A stretch of DNA of 64,000 nucleotides from Cinclus cinclus (taxonomy: Eukaryota > Chordata > Aves > Passeriformes > Cinclidae): the NCBI RefSeq assembly GCF_963662255.1, contig NC_085047.1, forward strand, positions 45,911,006-45,975,005, given 5' to 3'. The translations under genes and the position numbers were made by a program. The notes under the pieces were generated by a model. That model made no database searches, was not told the DNA's origin, and worked only from the letters and a program-made list of their open reading frames with translations. The number at the start of each line of letters is the position of its first letter. Position 1 is the stretch's first letter. Positions 40,072-53,444 of the stretch are shown here, piece after piece.

Positions 40072-43000
40072 GGTGTGGTCAGGTACACTCAGAGAGCCAG
40101 GCACGATGGACACTCGAGGAGCAGGACCGCATGAGCACGTAAGTAACATGGTTTGTTGAAAACGGGCCTCTTGTTCTTTACTTTGCTCTTTTTTACAGCT
40201 TTATTTCCAAAAAGTACACATCTGCAGTAATCTTAATTCTCACTTTCTCTTACAGGTAATTGAAGCACAAAGATGAAGTAATAGGTGTTACTTGGAGAAA
40301 TTCAGAGCAGACTCCACACCATCTGAAATCCCTTGTGCAGTTCTTTGTTCTTTACTTTGGACCTTTTCCCTCATTACAGATTGCATTTCAGTCTTTAGAA
40401 GGTTGACAGGTAATACATATTTTTAATATATGTCCATGGCAACATTTATTTTGTTAAAATACTGTATATGCCACACACGTTTGGCAGCAAATTGACAGTA
40501 TCAAAACTAATTCCAGAAACAATAATTACGCCTTTCCACATTGTCAACAAAGAGATCACTATCAACATGCCCAGCCTCAGCTGAGTGGACTCAGTCCACT
40601 CCTGAACTTAATTTTGGCCTAAAACTAACCTGTTCCAGGAAACATATGAGTGAAGGTAAAGCCTTGTACCATTAAAGAGGCACCAAAATAAGTCTGTAGT
40701 GAAGTAAAGAATGAAGTGAGTATGAGACCAGAGGACTCTACCAACAATCTCAGATCCACATTTCAAAAAGAACATCAAATTACTTTTAACAAAAGCAGTG
40801 GGCCTGCATTCAGCTTTCTCACACATTTATATGGTTGCAATAAAGTCCTCTTCAGTGCTTTACAGGTTAATATTTACCTTCTTGGGCTACTTCTATACCA
40901 GCTGGATTTGCAATGCCTTTAGCAATGGCCTTATTATCATCTAAACAAAGGATAAATTCTGTATGCTGATCATATAATGATCACCGATTGTGTTTCCTTT
41001 GCTTACTGTCTTATTTTCTGGATGCTGCTGTATCCTTGCATGGCCTAAAGCTCTCCCCCAGGCTAACTCAGCCACAGAAGGATTTTGTTGTGCACAGTAC
41101 ATACAGTACTAATACACCCCTAATTCCTCTAAGTACTGCCTGAACACATGTCACCTAGCACATTCAAGTTTTACCTTTTTCCTGGAAAGCACTGTTCCCA
41201 GCAGCAGAGACTTTCTTGCCAGGTGAACACACAGTCAATATTCTGCTCATTGATAGGAGGATTCAAAACAAGTTAGCAGATCATTAGAGATCACTGGCAG
41301 AACAGTTCAATGAAAATTAATTAATTCATGTCCTGCTCTAAGTGGACATTGTTTGTCTAAAATGGACAGCTCTAGAAAACACTCTGCAATGATAATCCTT
41401 CATCCTCACTGGAAACTGGATGTCTTGATACATATATCCTATCTGCATTAATATTCATGTGTGCTAGAATTCACTTCCTTTGGCCTCTCAGATATCAGAC
41501 CAGGTAGAAAGGTACTTACCATCATCCTGAAAAGCATATTAGCCTTCTGGGATATTAGTGACATTGTAGAGATCTGATATATAATTCCAACCCGTGCCTC
41601 CAAGATTAACATGAGTAAAAGAGTTCAGTCATAAAGAAGAGATGATTAAAGATCCTGAATAATTCTATCTGCCTCATACCCATCACACCAGTCCCGTTTC
41701 CTACACTTTATTAATGAGTGCACCATTGGAAAATTCATTATCAATGTTCTTATTATGCAAAGGTCACAGATTGCATTAGCATTTGCAATACACCATGTTT
41801 TTTCTAGAGGCTGTGCAAGTCAGCCACTTGCCAGACAAGCTACCATGTACAGAGCCCATCATCTTTCTCACATTCACTCCTGCCCAGACTCAGAGCAGAA
41901 TCTATGTGAAGTCAAGAAATTCATGAGCATCAAGAAGTCAGTATTACCCTTATTGTTCACATCTCTTCTGGAACACTCATTTTCTACAAAACATCTGTCT
42001 ACAGAGATCTCAAAAGTGGCACAGCTGAAAGTATCTGGCTGTCAGCATGTTTCAACAGATTTCTATGTTTGTTTTCAGGGTGTGATTTTGTGCCTGCCAC
42101 CAAGTTCTCAAGCAAATGTCAGTGCTGTTCCCGAAGCAGCAGAAACTCTGCTCAGAAGACAAATGGGGAAGGAAAACACAACAGCTTTTTTTTAAATGGT
42201 TAACAAACTTTACAGAACTCTGAGGTCAAAGGATGATGACATTCAGACCCAGATAATGAACACGACATTTTCACAGTTACATTATCTTCTCTAAATGTCA
42301 GAACATGGTACTCCAGTCACAATACATCAGTGCACTCAGAGAGGATCTGGTCTTCCATTCCTTCACATCAGTTTTGTACCAGTTTGACTTCATTTATATT
42401 CACAGAACTGTAATTTTTTTTAAATATTTAAAAGAAGAAAATGGCAGAAGGATGGAGCCAATAATGATTTCTGAAATTCTGCTGGGAACATTTCCCTAAG
42501 TAAGATATCTTAGACTTTGTAACAGTTGTAAAGTTGATTATACTTGAGGAAGAAATCAATTCAGCCGTTCTCTAATACTTCAGACAGTACAATATCTGGG
42601 GCTGTTCTCAGATGTAAACCAAAACTGACACTTTCCCTGGTGTCTGGAGCCTCCATAAGTGACCCTGAAAACCTGAACTAGACTTGCAGGAGGACGGTTA
42701 CAAACTGGTAAGCAGAAAATGAAAAGAGCAAACAAAAAAAAAGGAATCAACCCCCTAAATATCGATTCAGCTCCATTCAGCACAATCAATGCAGAAAATT
42801 TAGCTTTTTGCTCAGAATAATTGATTGAAAATATCATACAGCTGTGGGTACAGGGATAGTTAGAGGAACTATATTGTTAAAACCATCTGTCATTACACTT
42901 TTTGGTACATATGCAAAACCTCTTAGTGAAGCTAACAAAATCTCTGGCTCCTTATCTCTATTTATCTTTGGCATGCCACAATTTTAGATTCAGAATCTGT

Positions 43001-46000
43001 AGTACAAGAACAAGGAATAAGAGGGAAGCACCTGAATTATAGCTCTCTGCTTGTTTCCCCATATACTGTCATAAAAATCTTCATTCACTCCTAATGATAT
43101 TTTAACTGCCTTTTTAAAGGTATAACTGACTAAATAAATACATAACTTGGACAAACTTGTGTCTGCAAACCTGAGTGGAAAAACAAATTTGTTTAATTTG
43201 GCAGGTGAAAACTTCAAAAAGCAGAGAAAATGGCATGGATGTGAGTATGAGCTGACAGTGGTTTCACTTTAGTTGAGAGCAACTTAATTTTAGCTGAGAA
43301 CAAAAAGGCAAGCTCACAGTGCATTAACAGACACTATACAGTTGAAGTGATGAAGTGGTAATAATTCAGTACATAGCATTTTTTCTGGTGCTCAAGTCAG
43401 AAAAACATTCAGAAAGCAGTTCAAATGGCACATCCAGATACAGCTTTGCTATCAGAGAATTAGAAGCAGTTTCTCTAGAGCCTGATCGGTCTCTAGATAT
43501 CTAAACAGCAAGAGATATTTCTGAAAGTACATTAATCTTTAAGCTAGGAAAGACATTATGAGATTCAATATCTAGACATGGAAACTGGGGACTTCAGCCC
43601 TAAAAAGAGGTGAAAACTGTTAACAAGGAAATAAAATCCTTGCTTATAAATGTGATTTATTTTCTTTTAAATTTACAGTATTGAAAGCAAACCTAGATGC
43701 AGTTCTAAAGGTTATTAACACTCATAGCCATTAGCAACTAGCACAAAATACAAATGGTGAGGACTAGTAAGAGTTTTTTTTAAAATAACTTTTATTTTAT
43801 TCAGCACACTTAAATCATGCCTATCATAACTGATAACAAAAGTTACAAGATGCAAAAATTATTGCAAGGACTTTCAAAACTATAGCATTATTGCTAAATG
43901 TGTTGACCTAGAACATATTTGGGGCAGTCTGACATCCAGCTGACTACTCTCCCAAAGCCAGTGGCTTCTCACCACTTAAAGAAAATCACACATTGCAAGT
44001 GCAAGTGTATTTCCCACATGCAACTGCTCAAATGCATTTTTTCTGGTGATGTTAATCACTAGCAGTAGAATATAAGTAGTCACATTATGTACAGAGAAAA
44101 AGTAATGAGAAAATGCCCTTTTTCAGATGAGACAAATGGAGCAAAGTAGAAGAGGAAGAAACTCTAACCAAGTTAATCCTGGTCCCATACAAAACTTCAT
44201 CTCTCCAACAGCTGGACACAGCTCAGAAGGATGCATGGATAGCAGGGTTCAGGCACACTGAAATCTCACTACCAGAAAAGTAAAACTTGTGAGCAGTAAC
44301 ATCTCCTTGCTTCCTTGAATAATGTGCATTTTTCTTGCACGAGTTTTACCTGCTCAATTCAGTCCTTCTTGGAACAAATTTTAGTTCTGATAGATGATGT
44401 CTAATATTAGCATAGTACCAAGATACAAGCATTACCTGTTCTTTATCTTGTAAAATATCATCATCTTTGACCTTCAAGTTCTTTTGTTTACAAATATTAA
44501 GTTACTCGTATCTGCAATTCAACAGTGATGGATACAGGAATAAAAACACAAAGACCTGATAAGTACAATATTTATTAAAATGCTTCAATACATATCTTCT
44601 AACATAGCCATTACATCTTAATGGCATTATTTGGAAGTGTTTGGATCACTGCAAGTAAGTACCCTCATACAGTTCTAGAATTCTCTTCAGAAACCCTTTC
44701 TTCATCCCTCGTTATTAAAAAGGAGACAGGAACACAAAATGCCTTCCAAGCACAGCTTTTAAAACATTTTAAATTATAAAGAGAACAGCTCCACATGAAT
44801 ATTTTCTTTTTCTCATGCATTTTCTATTTCCCACACTTTTCATTTCGTTCATAATTTTCAAGATATCTGTTCCAGCAGCCTGGGAGGAACCATCATTCAT
44901 ACTGACTGCCAAAACTGCAGATCCAGTTTAGTGTCTGACCATCACACAGCTAACAATAAACTCTTGACTACATATAATTGTGTGAGGATTCAGTAAAACC
45001 CTCTTGTTTGACTGTCTTCGTTGTTGATGCTGACACTCAACCCACTGATTACCAAATTTATCACTTTGATCAAAGGTTTTGTTTTAAATTCTCGAGTATA
45101 TGGGGAACACTTTCAAGATGCTACATATTTAGACCGTAGGAGTAGTGAGACCACAATCAGCAGCTCACTGAGAAGGCTGCTATAGGATACCCAGCCATGC
45201 ACACAAATTCAGTTTTCTTCACAAGTCTGCTGGGGACAGCTATAGCTAAACTGCTGGAGGCAAATCCCCTGCTGGCTTACAGACTGGCAATTCTACGTCA
45301 ATAGGACAAGAATCTGCTCCCAATGGACTGTCTGTGCTAGAGGCTTGATCTGACAACATTTTGTGTATCTTTCTGTGTTGCTCACATTTCTAAATGGCAG
45401 TTCCTGACTGGCTGGTAGCCTCTGGCAGACTCAATATTTTGAGAACTTTTTTACCTTCATGCAGTTAGAAGTATGCTACTCCATTTGGAATTAATTTCTT
45501 TATGCTTCTATAGTTACTACTTAATGTGACTTGCCTGATATTACAAGGATTCATACTGAATCTTTTGTTTATTTACTTTTCTTCCAGAACCTTCTTTCTC
45601 ATCCTTGCATTCATTTTTCACCATGAACAAAACAGTTTCACAAGAGTCATGTAAGATGCAAAAAACACATCAGAGAGATAAAAATATAGGAAATCTCTTA
45701 GTAGAACAAGACAAAGTAATCCAAAACTTTTGGGCAGTAATGGTGATATTCTCCTTATCCAGTTCAAATTTGCACGCTTGATATTGTCAAAGTAAAGGTA
45801 ATTTTCTTCTTCCTAGTGTTTTTTTTAAATAAAAAATCCATGCTAAGCATTATATTAGATGTTATATGATTTTGTTAGCTGCTAAATTTTTATGTGTATT
45901 TGTATGTGGGAGAATGTATTTATGAAAATCCATCCCCTTCTCTACTGATTCCCTCTCCTGCAATGAGCTGAGTGCTGGAAGCACTCTGTCACAGTGTACA

Positions 46001-48640
46001 GCAGCACAACTAAGTTTAAACTGAGAGGAAAGGCTGTCAATGGGGCAATAATTTCAAAAGATTCTGACTTTTGTTTCTCCACGGAGATGTAGTGAAATGC
46101 CTTTTTTTCACAGATTTTTTTTTTTAATAAAGCTCTTAAAGAAAAGAAGTGGGTTAATTATCAATGCTAGTCCTTACTAACTTATTCTACCTCTCTGTTT
46201 CTTCACAAAGGTCTTCTCCAGAGCCTTGTGCACAGTAATATTCTTGGGGAATGCAGGGCACTGTTCTGAACTATAAGAGCATTCCCAGTATGCAAGGGAA
46301 TATGCACACTATGCAAGCCCTAGCAGCTCTGACAGCCAGTGCTAGAGTGTTGTTGGACCTGTGCTTTCTCTCCCACCTCTCCAGCACAGCAGGCCAGCCT
46401 TCATGCTCAGTTGGGAAGGTTGTCATGGTGGAGATGCTGAGAGATGCTTTTTGACCTTCTCCATACAGACACAGCAGACTCCAGCCCTCCCATGTCTCTT
46501 AGGCTGAAAATATCCATCTGCTTGGACTCTGTCACACATGGGAAAACTGTGCTCCCTGCACATTTGTCATCTTGTAGTTTACAGATCAGCAGACTCACGG
46601 AGGGCCAGGGGAAGCAGGAAGGCCTGTGAAAGTAATTCTATTAATGCTCTGCAGGATGCTGGGTTGTACCACCTCTCTGTCTGATTTTGGCTGCTGTGCA
46701 TGTACCTCACACCCTTGTCAGTGCAACGCAAGGGAGTATTTTCACTGGAAATATTCCTAAACCCAGGCTCTCTTATTTTGTAGTTTGTCCTAGTTAAACT
46801 TCATTCTCCAAAATCACCTCCATGGACATTTTAGTTTCATTGATTGGACTATATTAATGTTGAAGTGCAGTCTTTGAAACACATGCTCCACCACAGGTCC
46901 TCACACAAGAATTCTCACACACAGACTCTTCTGCCTTTTCCTGCATTGGCCTCAATGTCAGCAGAATGAGCAGACCTGGGTGTAACAAGGATGGGAGCGA
47001 ATCAGACTGGGCAGCACACCTGCAGCCCAGCTTGTGGCACCATAGACATCCAGCTATGACAATCATGTGGAACAGGCAGGGAAACCTAGAATTTGATAAA
47101 CAGCAAAATTGCTTGAACTACATAAGCCCATGAGAGCTGTGGCTATGAAGCCATGCCCAAGCTAAAGGCCAAATGAGTAAATTTACCTTCCATAGCCAGC
47201 CATGCTCCTCCCACATAAAGCATGGAACTTACTAATAATCCCGCCTCTCTAACATAATTTTTCTGTCTTGTTCTATTTCACACTTTTTTTCTTATTTTTC
47301 TAATTTTTTCCTAATATTTGAGCAATTTTAAAAATTGCACAAAAAGAGCTGGAGTACTTCCTAGTACATTAAGTTAAAACAAAACAATAATGTTCCAAAC
47401 TAGCAAAGAGAAATGCAAGAAATTGAAGTCCATAGTGATAGCTAATTTTAAAAAACAATATGGAATTCATCCAGTATAACTCCACTTAATCCTTAACCAG
47501 GTTCTTTCATACAAAAACAATCTTTACTTCAACTGGATCAGGACCAGTTACAAAGCTTTGTTATTTTTGGTAGTGATTGTAGTAACCGTAGCAGCAAAAA
47601 AACAGTTTTAGTAATTTGAATGGCATTTCAAGCATTTTAAAAAGCAGAGTTTATCTTTTACATTATTGAAAATTCATTAGTAATTCACTTTGTATTTCTT
47701 GAGGAAAGCTCTAAAAGTAGAATTCTACGACGGTAACTCAATATATGAATTAGATGGTGTTGTCCAAGTATAAACATATTCTAATACTAGACTTTGCACT
47801 TTACTCTTTTAAATTCACATGGCTTTGCAGAAAGATTTTCAAACGTATGAGATGGCACAATACATTTAGGTAGCCATAGATAAGTGTATATAAAGATCTC
47901 TAGAAATCCACCTATTAAATTATTTTAGATGTCAGCCTTTATCATGGTTGCAAAGAGGCAAATTCATCCAACATTATTTTCCCACAGTCCTGACTCCTTT
48001 GCTGGATCATCTTCTTTGAAGTACATTAAAGTCATCCAAAATCAAAATTCTCTCATCAAGAAGCAGTCATGTTAGAGGTTCAGACAGGGTGGGCACCCAG
48101 TGGAAGTGGCTCCATTAGCAGCTGAGAGTTACACAAATGAGAGAGAAGCCTTTCAAAGACAGTGAAGGGAAAGAAGGAGCAGAGAGATCAAAGCAAGCAC
48201 AGCAGAAGTCCAGATTTTCTCAGTGATCTGCAGCTGTAAACAAAAGGCACTGAATACTATAAGGATGTAAGTGTTTTGCTAGTACAGAGAGTCACACTCT
48301 CCCTCTGACTCCCATGCAACCTTCATACTGATATCAGTGGCTACAAATTTTGTGCTTTTGGGAAGTCACTGGCCTGATTTTACAGTTCTGACTGCATTAA
48401 TTATGTTTTGCATAATCAAATTGTGGCATTCATTATCATAACATGCCAGAAACTTCATATGCATAAGTAGATTTAAAATAATTAAACAAATCTATGCAGA
48501 GAAGATCTATAAATGGCTATTAAACATCACTAATACTAGATCTACTGATTCCAGAAGCTAAAAGGACAAACCAGGAAAAGGAGCAATGCATACCTCTAAC
48601 ATTTCTCTATGTACCCACTATTTACCACTGATATAGTCCC
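40072..48640. other. long non-coding stretch
   Basis: About 8.6 kb with no gene I can support. The longest frame, 41755-42195 on the plus strand (146 codons), has no domain, no convincing exon borders and an ordinary random composition. A GC-richer patch near 46250-46640 likewise shows overlapping open frames on both strands. A 19-bp palindrome lies at 40583-40601. Confidence 0.55.
40583..40601. repeat. 19-bp palindrome
   Basis: GAGTGGACT and AGTCCACTC are perfect inverted 9-mers around one C, directly preceded by CAGCTG. It is a possible dyad binding site, with chance as the alternative. Confidence 0.6.
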
Positions 48641-49032
48641 AGATTCAGTAAGGTTGGAAGGGCCCTGTGGAGACCATCTACTCCAAAATATCTCCTCAAA
48701 GCAGGGTGAACAGATTGTTATCATGAGGGTTATGAATATCTTCAAGGAAGGTGACTTTACAGTCTCTAGGCAACCTTTTCCAATGCTTGACCACCTTTAT
48801 AACTAGAAACAAAATTCCCCACTTTTCCACTTGTGCCACTGCTTCTTGTCCTCTCACTGGATACCACTGAGAAAATTCTGGTTTCATCTTCTTTATTCCA
48901 TCCCATCAGGTATAAACACTGATTAGGATACTTGAGTCTTCTCCAGGATAAGCAGTTTCAACTGTCTATGCCTCTTTTCATAACGAAGATGCTTCAAGTG
49001 CTTAATCATCTACAATCGCCCTTTGTGGGCTT
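48641..49032 (-). mobile_element. CR1 LINE fragment, about 0.39 kb
   Basis: The plus strand begins AGATTCAGTAAGGTTGGAAGGGCCCTGTGGAGACCATC. It continues through reversed 3' UTR blocks (GGCAACCTTTTCCAATGCTTGACC, CTTCTTGTCCTCTCACTGG) and an ORF2-end block (TCTTCTCCAGGATAAGCAG, equivalent to 'ttctccaggctgaacaa') to CCCTTTGTGGGC. It is a minus-strand, 5'-truncated and strongly diverged copy with no surviving frame. Confidence 0.85.
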
Positions 49033-49280
49033 GTTCTGGTTTGTGCATCATAATCTTAGATTCCTCCTTCATGTCTTCCTAGCCTGCTCTTTCAATGCAG
49101 CTATCCCACCATGTTGCTATCACCACCATGAGATTTAACCCTGCAGTTAGATGCAGTGATCTAACTCCTTCTTTTTGCTCCGCATTGAGCATGCAGGAAC
49201 ATAGAGGCACTCCAAAGAGGTATTTGGTCACGCTGATTTAGTGGCTTAGTTCAATCTTTGGTCTGATCCTGTAAGGATGC

Positions 49281-49842
49281 TGTCGTGGAGTGACCCAGAT
49301 GCTCACTCACTCCACCCCGCAGGTGGAATCGGGGAGAGAATCAGAAGGGTAAAAGTGTGAAAATGTTTGAGTTGAGATAAAGACAGTTTAATATTTAAAA
49401 TTGAATAATAATAATTACAGTAATAATGAGGAAAAACTAACAAGGAAAAAAGTGAATTCCAAGAAAGATAATTGATGCTAATGAAAAGAGTTGCTCGCCA
49501 CCAACCAAACAACGCCCTGCCAATCCCTGAGCAGCTGCTGCCCCTTGGCCAACCTTCTCCCCAGACTTTTTTTCTGAACATGACACGAAATGGTCTGGAA
49601 CATTCTTTTGGTCAGTTGGAGTGAATTGTCCCAGCTATGCCCTGTCTCCTTTTGCACCTCCAGCCCAAACACTGGCAGGGTGGGGTGAGGAACAGAAAAG
49701 GCTTTGGCTCTGTGCAAGCCCTGCTCAGGAAAAATCAAAAACTTCCTGTGTTATCAACACTGTTTCCAGCATAAATCCAAAACACAGCCCCATACCAGCT
49801 ATTAGGAAGAAATTTAACTCTATCCCATCCATGATCATCACA
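49281..49842 (-). mobile_element. solo LTR, avian ERVL-like family
   Basis: The plus strand starts TGTCGTGGAGTGACCC and ends CCATGATCATCACA. Its interior matches, in reverse, the LTR at 62808-63409: CTCACTCACTCCACCCC, GGTAAAAGTG, GTTGAGATAAAGACAGTTTAATA, TTTGGTCAGTTGGAGTGA, AAGGCTTTGGCTCTGTGCAAG, and GTGTTATCAACACTGTTTCCAGC. The LTR is therefore on the minus strand and about 562 bp long. No primer-binding site or polypurine tract flanks it and no internal viral sequence follows on either side, so it is a solo LTR left by recombination between two LTRs. The flanks (GATGC and GCTAC) do not form a duplication, which fits an old, diverged insertion. Confidence 0.88.
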
Positions 49843-51760
49843 GCTACTCTTATAAACTGGCACTCAACAGTTTTTGCCTTTTCCAGGTCAATGTTTTGGG
49901 TAGTTACCAAGAAATCATTGGCAGCAGGTAGAGAAGAAACATTATAAGGTCATGGTTCAACACCTTGCTCTCAACTAGGGTCAAATATTGTTCCTAAGAG
50001 ATGTTTTTTAATATATTCTTAAGATGTGCAGTAGTTTTGAATATCAGTTATCCCACTAAGTGTTTATCTCTCTTTAACATTTGAACTTCTCCATAGTATT
50101 TAACATAATTAGTCTTTGCTTCTGCTAAAGTACAAATTCTCAGTGTTATTCTCATTCCTTTAATTTTCTTTTCATTTGCTGTGCTTTCCTGTCCCCTGAC
50201 AAGTCTGGCTGCTTTTCCTGGGACTCTATCCAACCAGGCCATCCTTTTCATGTGCTTCCCCAAAAACTGACGTAATAGAGCAGCAAGGCCTGCCAAACAG
50301 AGAAAGTACATTAAGGATCTTTCAGATGTCACTTGCCTTGTTCACAGTAGCATACCATTATGTACTCCCGTTTAGTAAGTGACTTCTATACTACGTGATT
50401 GTAAAATCTTCCACAGAATATTTACAGGTCCAGTATACATCTTACCTGAGGACATCCACAATGCAATGTCTGATGGAAGAAAGTGGTACTAATGGTCTTG
50501 TGACAGAAAAACATCTGAAAAAAGCTGTCACTCAGGAAAACAGGAGGGTCACAGAGGATATATGGCACAGGCATATATCAGAGGACATGTTCCTTCTACG
50601 CAAGAGAACATTTCTCTTTCCCAAAATCCTAATGCACCGCAAAACACTCAGCCCCAAAGAATTCCTGCCTTTCTCTGAAGTGAATCTAACTGCATCATCT
50701 CACATGAACAAAGTGTACAATACCTGTTATCTTCTGTGCTATTTTTGAAGATAAAGCCCACAGGATCCACCCCTGCAAATAAAATCTGTATGCCACAAAT
50801 TGGAGCAAGCAATTTCTCATTATGAATAACCTGTGTTTCTTCCATGACTGCTTACTGACAGAGTTAGAGTTCTGTTTCCTTCAAAGAGAAAATGTGTTCA
50901 GTCTACTTTCACTAGCCTGAACTCCCACTAATTCAGGGTAAGAGCAATGGGAAGCAGAGATCCTATATCACTCATTCAGCAGTAGACAGTTCCCAAATGG
51001 GACAAGCCAAGGTGACTCCAGTTACATTAAAGCAGGTTCACACTGGAAGATGGATGGAAGTTGCTCTCCTGACTCCAAGGGTTTCCAAGCACAAGGGCTG
51101 ATAAAAACCAAGGATGTAACAATGTTTCCTGAACATTGTTTAAAAAGGCTTTCAAGTCGTGTTTTTTATTAAGTAGATCCAGTTTGTAAGATCAGAGGTC
51201 AAGATAAATATTTAAAAGTATAGCTAAACATATAGCTCCATAGGAGTTGCTAAAAGCTTCTCTTTCCATCTGCATATGGGCATAGGAATTGTTTCATGAG
51301 CATGATAATGCCACTGTCTTCTACTAGTCTTCTGGAAGTGTATTACTTCTGAAAACCAGACATATCTAAGTTATTTTAAACACAGTAGATTAATTACATC
51401 AAATTAGGTCACCATGTCTTTTAATGATCATTTTCACTTTCTCTTTTGATGTGGCACACAAGTAAAACTTTGCTTCTGAGCAAAAGCTCAGTATTAGAAT
51501 TATAGTCAGAGCAAGGATAAAAGATATCAATAAAAGGTAATAACAGATATATTTGGATTCTGAAGAGAATTATAAATATACTATTCAGGTCTTGAGTCTG
51601 AGCAGCTCTGTTCCTCCTGATGATCAGGTAGGTGAGCAAGGTAAGATGTTTACAAATTCAGGTTATCTTGAAGGGGAAATCCTTCTTTGTAATTAGATCT
51701 TCTGTTCCAGTAACAGGTATTACAAACTTCCAAAGCCAAGGTATTTATCAGACACCTGCA
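49843..51760. other. non-coding stretch
   Basis: No gene is supported. The frames at 50048-50332 (minus) and 50395-50748 (plus, 117 codons) show no retroviral or cellular domain that I recognise. They are not continued as internal ERV sequence from the neighbouring LTR. Confidence 0.5.
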
Positions 51761-51845
51761 GGGAGGAGAGGGAGAGGGAGAGGGAGAGGGAGAGGGAGAG
51801 GGAGAGGGAGAGGGAGAGGGAGAGGGAGAGGGAGAGGGAGAGGGG
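51761..51845. repeat. (GGGAGA)n hexamer microsatellite
   Basis: About 14 nearly perfect hexamers cover 85 bp, purine on the plus strand and pyrimidine on the minus strand. The first units are slightly irregular (GGGAGGAGA). The array is a long homopurine tract able to form triplex DNA, and its regular G3 runs also satisfy the quadruplex rule. The Arg-Gly open frame through it is a by-product of the repeat. Confidence 0.97.
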
Positions 51846-53444
51846 AATAATTTTAAAGTATTGCAGACAATAGTTTACTCTTGGGAGACAAGAAACAGTG
51901 ATATCCATCAGTCTTTAAATCCCCTTGTTTACTGTACCACCAGACTTTATGTAATGCTGTTTTTCTTCCTGAAATGGGTCTGCCAGTGACATGAAATGAT
52001 CACAATGTAATATCCTAAATGTTTTCATCGTGTGTAATTATTTATTTTCATGCCATTCTGAAATCCTAGGCAGATTGCCGACTTGATGATCATGTTTTCC
52101 CCCACAAAATACTTAATAGACAAGAGACAAAAGACTTAGAAGGATCAGAAATAGAAATGTTTACATAACCTGCCACTTGAATCATGAGAAAGCAAATGCT
52201 ATATCTTATTAGAAAAACACAAATAAGCTTTTCTTGTGGATGGCTTTTAATTAATTCTTTGCCATAAATCTTTATCAACTAATTAGAATAGTAATTACAA
52301 ACAGAAAATACAATTACACAAAGAAACAAAGAAAATAAGAAAAAGACAAGCTGACTGAATTAATTTTTACTGTCCTTGAAAAGCTTGGCAAAAAGTTAAC
52401 ATGTAATTTCAGATAATGCTATTAATTTAATTGAATGATTCTAGAATGGCATTTATATTAATACAATTTACAGAAAATTGCAAATAAATTTACAGTATAG
52501 GACTTTAGACTCAAAGTATAGGAATCAGTAATAGTATTACAATCCTATATTTTTTTATAAAGCTATAATGTGAATATATGAAAAATAATGTTCTGTAAAT
52601 TTTCATATCAGAAGGATAATTCTGAAATCTGCCATCTGAGTGGATAAAAACACATGACTTGTGGAGCATAAAGATGGCCACTTTAATACTGCAGCATGAA
52701 AAATGCTCTTTTATCTACTCTGTGAAAAGAAAGATACCCTACAAGTGTTCTCCCTGTGGTCAGAATATTTTACCATTTGGGTTGAATTAATTTGATTTTG
52801 AAAAGTCACTTGTGGATAGGCATAAAATGAAACCTTTGCTTTTTTTTCCTGAGATTTCAAGTATGTTCATCACCTTCTGCATGCTCCTTCAAAATTTCAT
52901 TTGTAGTAACTAATTGCACTTTGGTCTTTTCTCAGTCATGCTTGAAAGTATTAATAACTCCCAAACCCAGGACATGGCTTATGTGCACAGACAGAATGCA
53001 AAAACACTTATACAGGTTGGAGAGAAGAGAAAACTCTTCCAGACGCATTATTAAACATTTGAATCATCTGGGCAGAATTCATGTCAGTGACAGCTTGTAA
53101 GGCAGATGTCTCAATCTCAGCTGGTCTCTCGAAGTTACCTCTGTGAAGTCATACTGAAATTTTGCCAGCTTCATTTCTTCCCAGCCTTACCAAAATACCT
53201 GTTGGAATGGGGAGCAACCTTAATTTAACAGTATTCTGTATATGCTTTGGAACTCATTTTGAAGGTGTACCTTTAAATACTGCAGGAAGTCTGAAAAACA
53301 CCATGGTGTCATTAGCCTCAAGAACTCTTACAACTTAGGGGATCTTATCAGTCTTAGGAAGAGCTTCTATGCCTACATCAGCAAAACACATAAAACAAGG
53401 TAAGTAAAACCACGTAATATTTTCAGAAGACTATTTTGGGCAGG
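51846..53444. other. non-coding stretch, nothing recognised
   Basis: Very AT-rich, particularly 52240-52620. No exon, RNA gene or repeat family is recognised. Confidence 0.6.

Noticed and set aside
40130..40145. Good splice donor-like word (GCACGTAAGTAAC) after a GC-balanced stretch
   Set aside because: No matching acceptor or conserved coding frame was found, and the upstream sequence is largely a CR1 copy.
41755..42195. 146-codon plus-strand open frame
   Set aside because: No motif, random-looking composition, and no promoter or clear splice borders. It is within the length expected by chance in 64 kb.
51632..51850. Open frame with an Arg-Gly repeat tail
   Set aside because: The Arg-Gly run is the GGGAGA microsatellite read in frame. 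The part before it has no recognisable domain.
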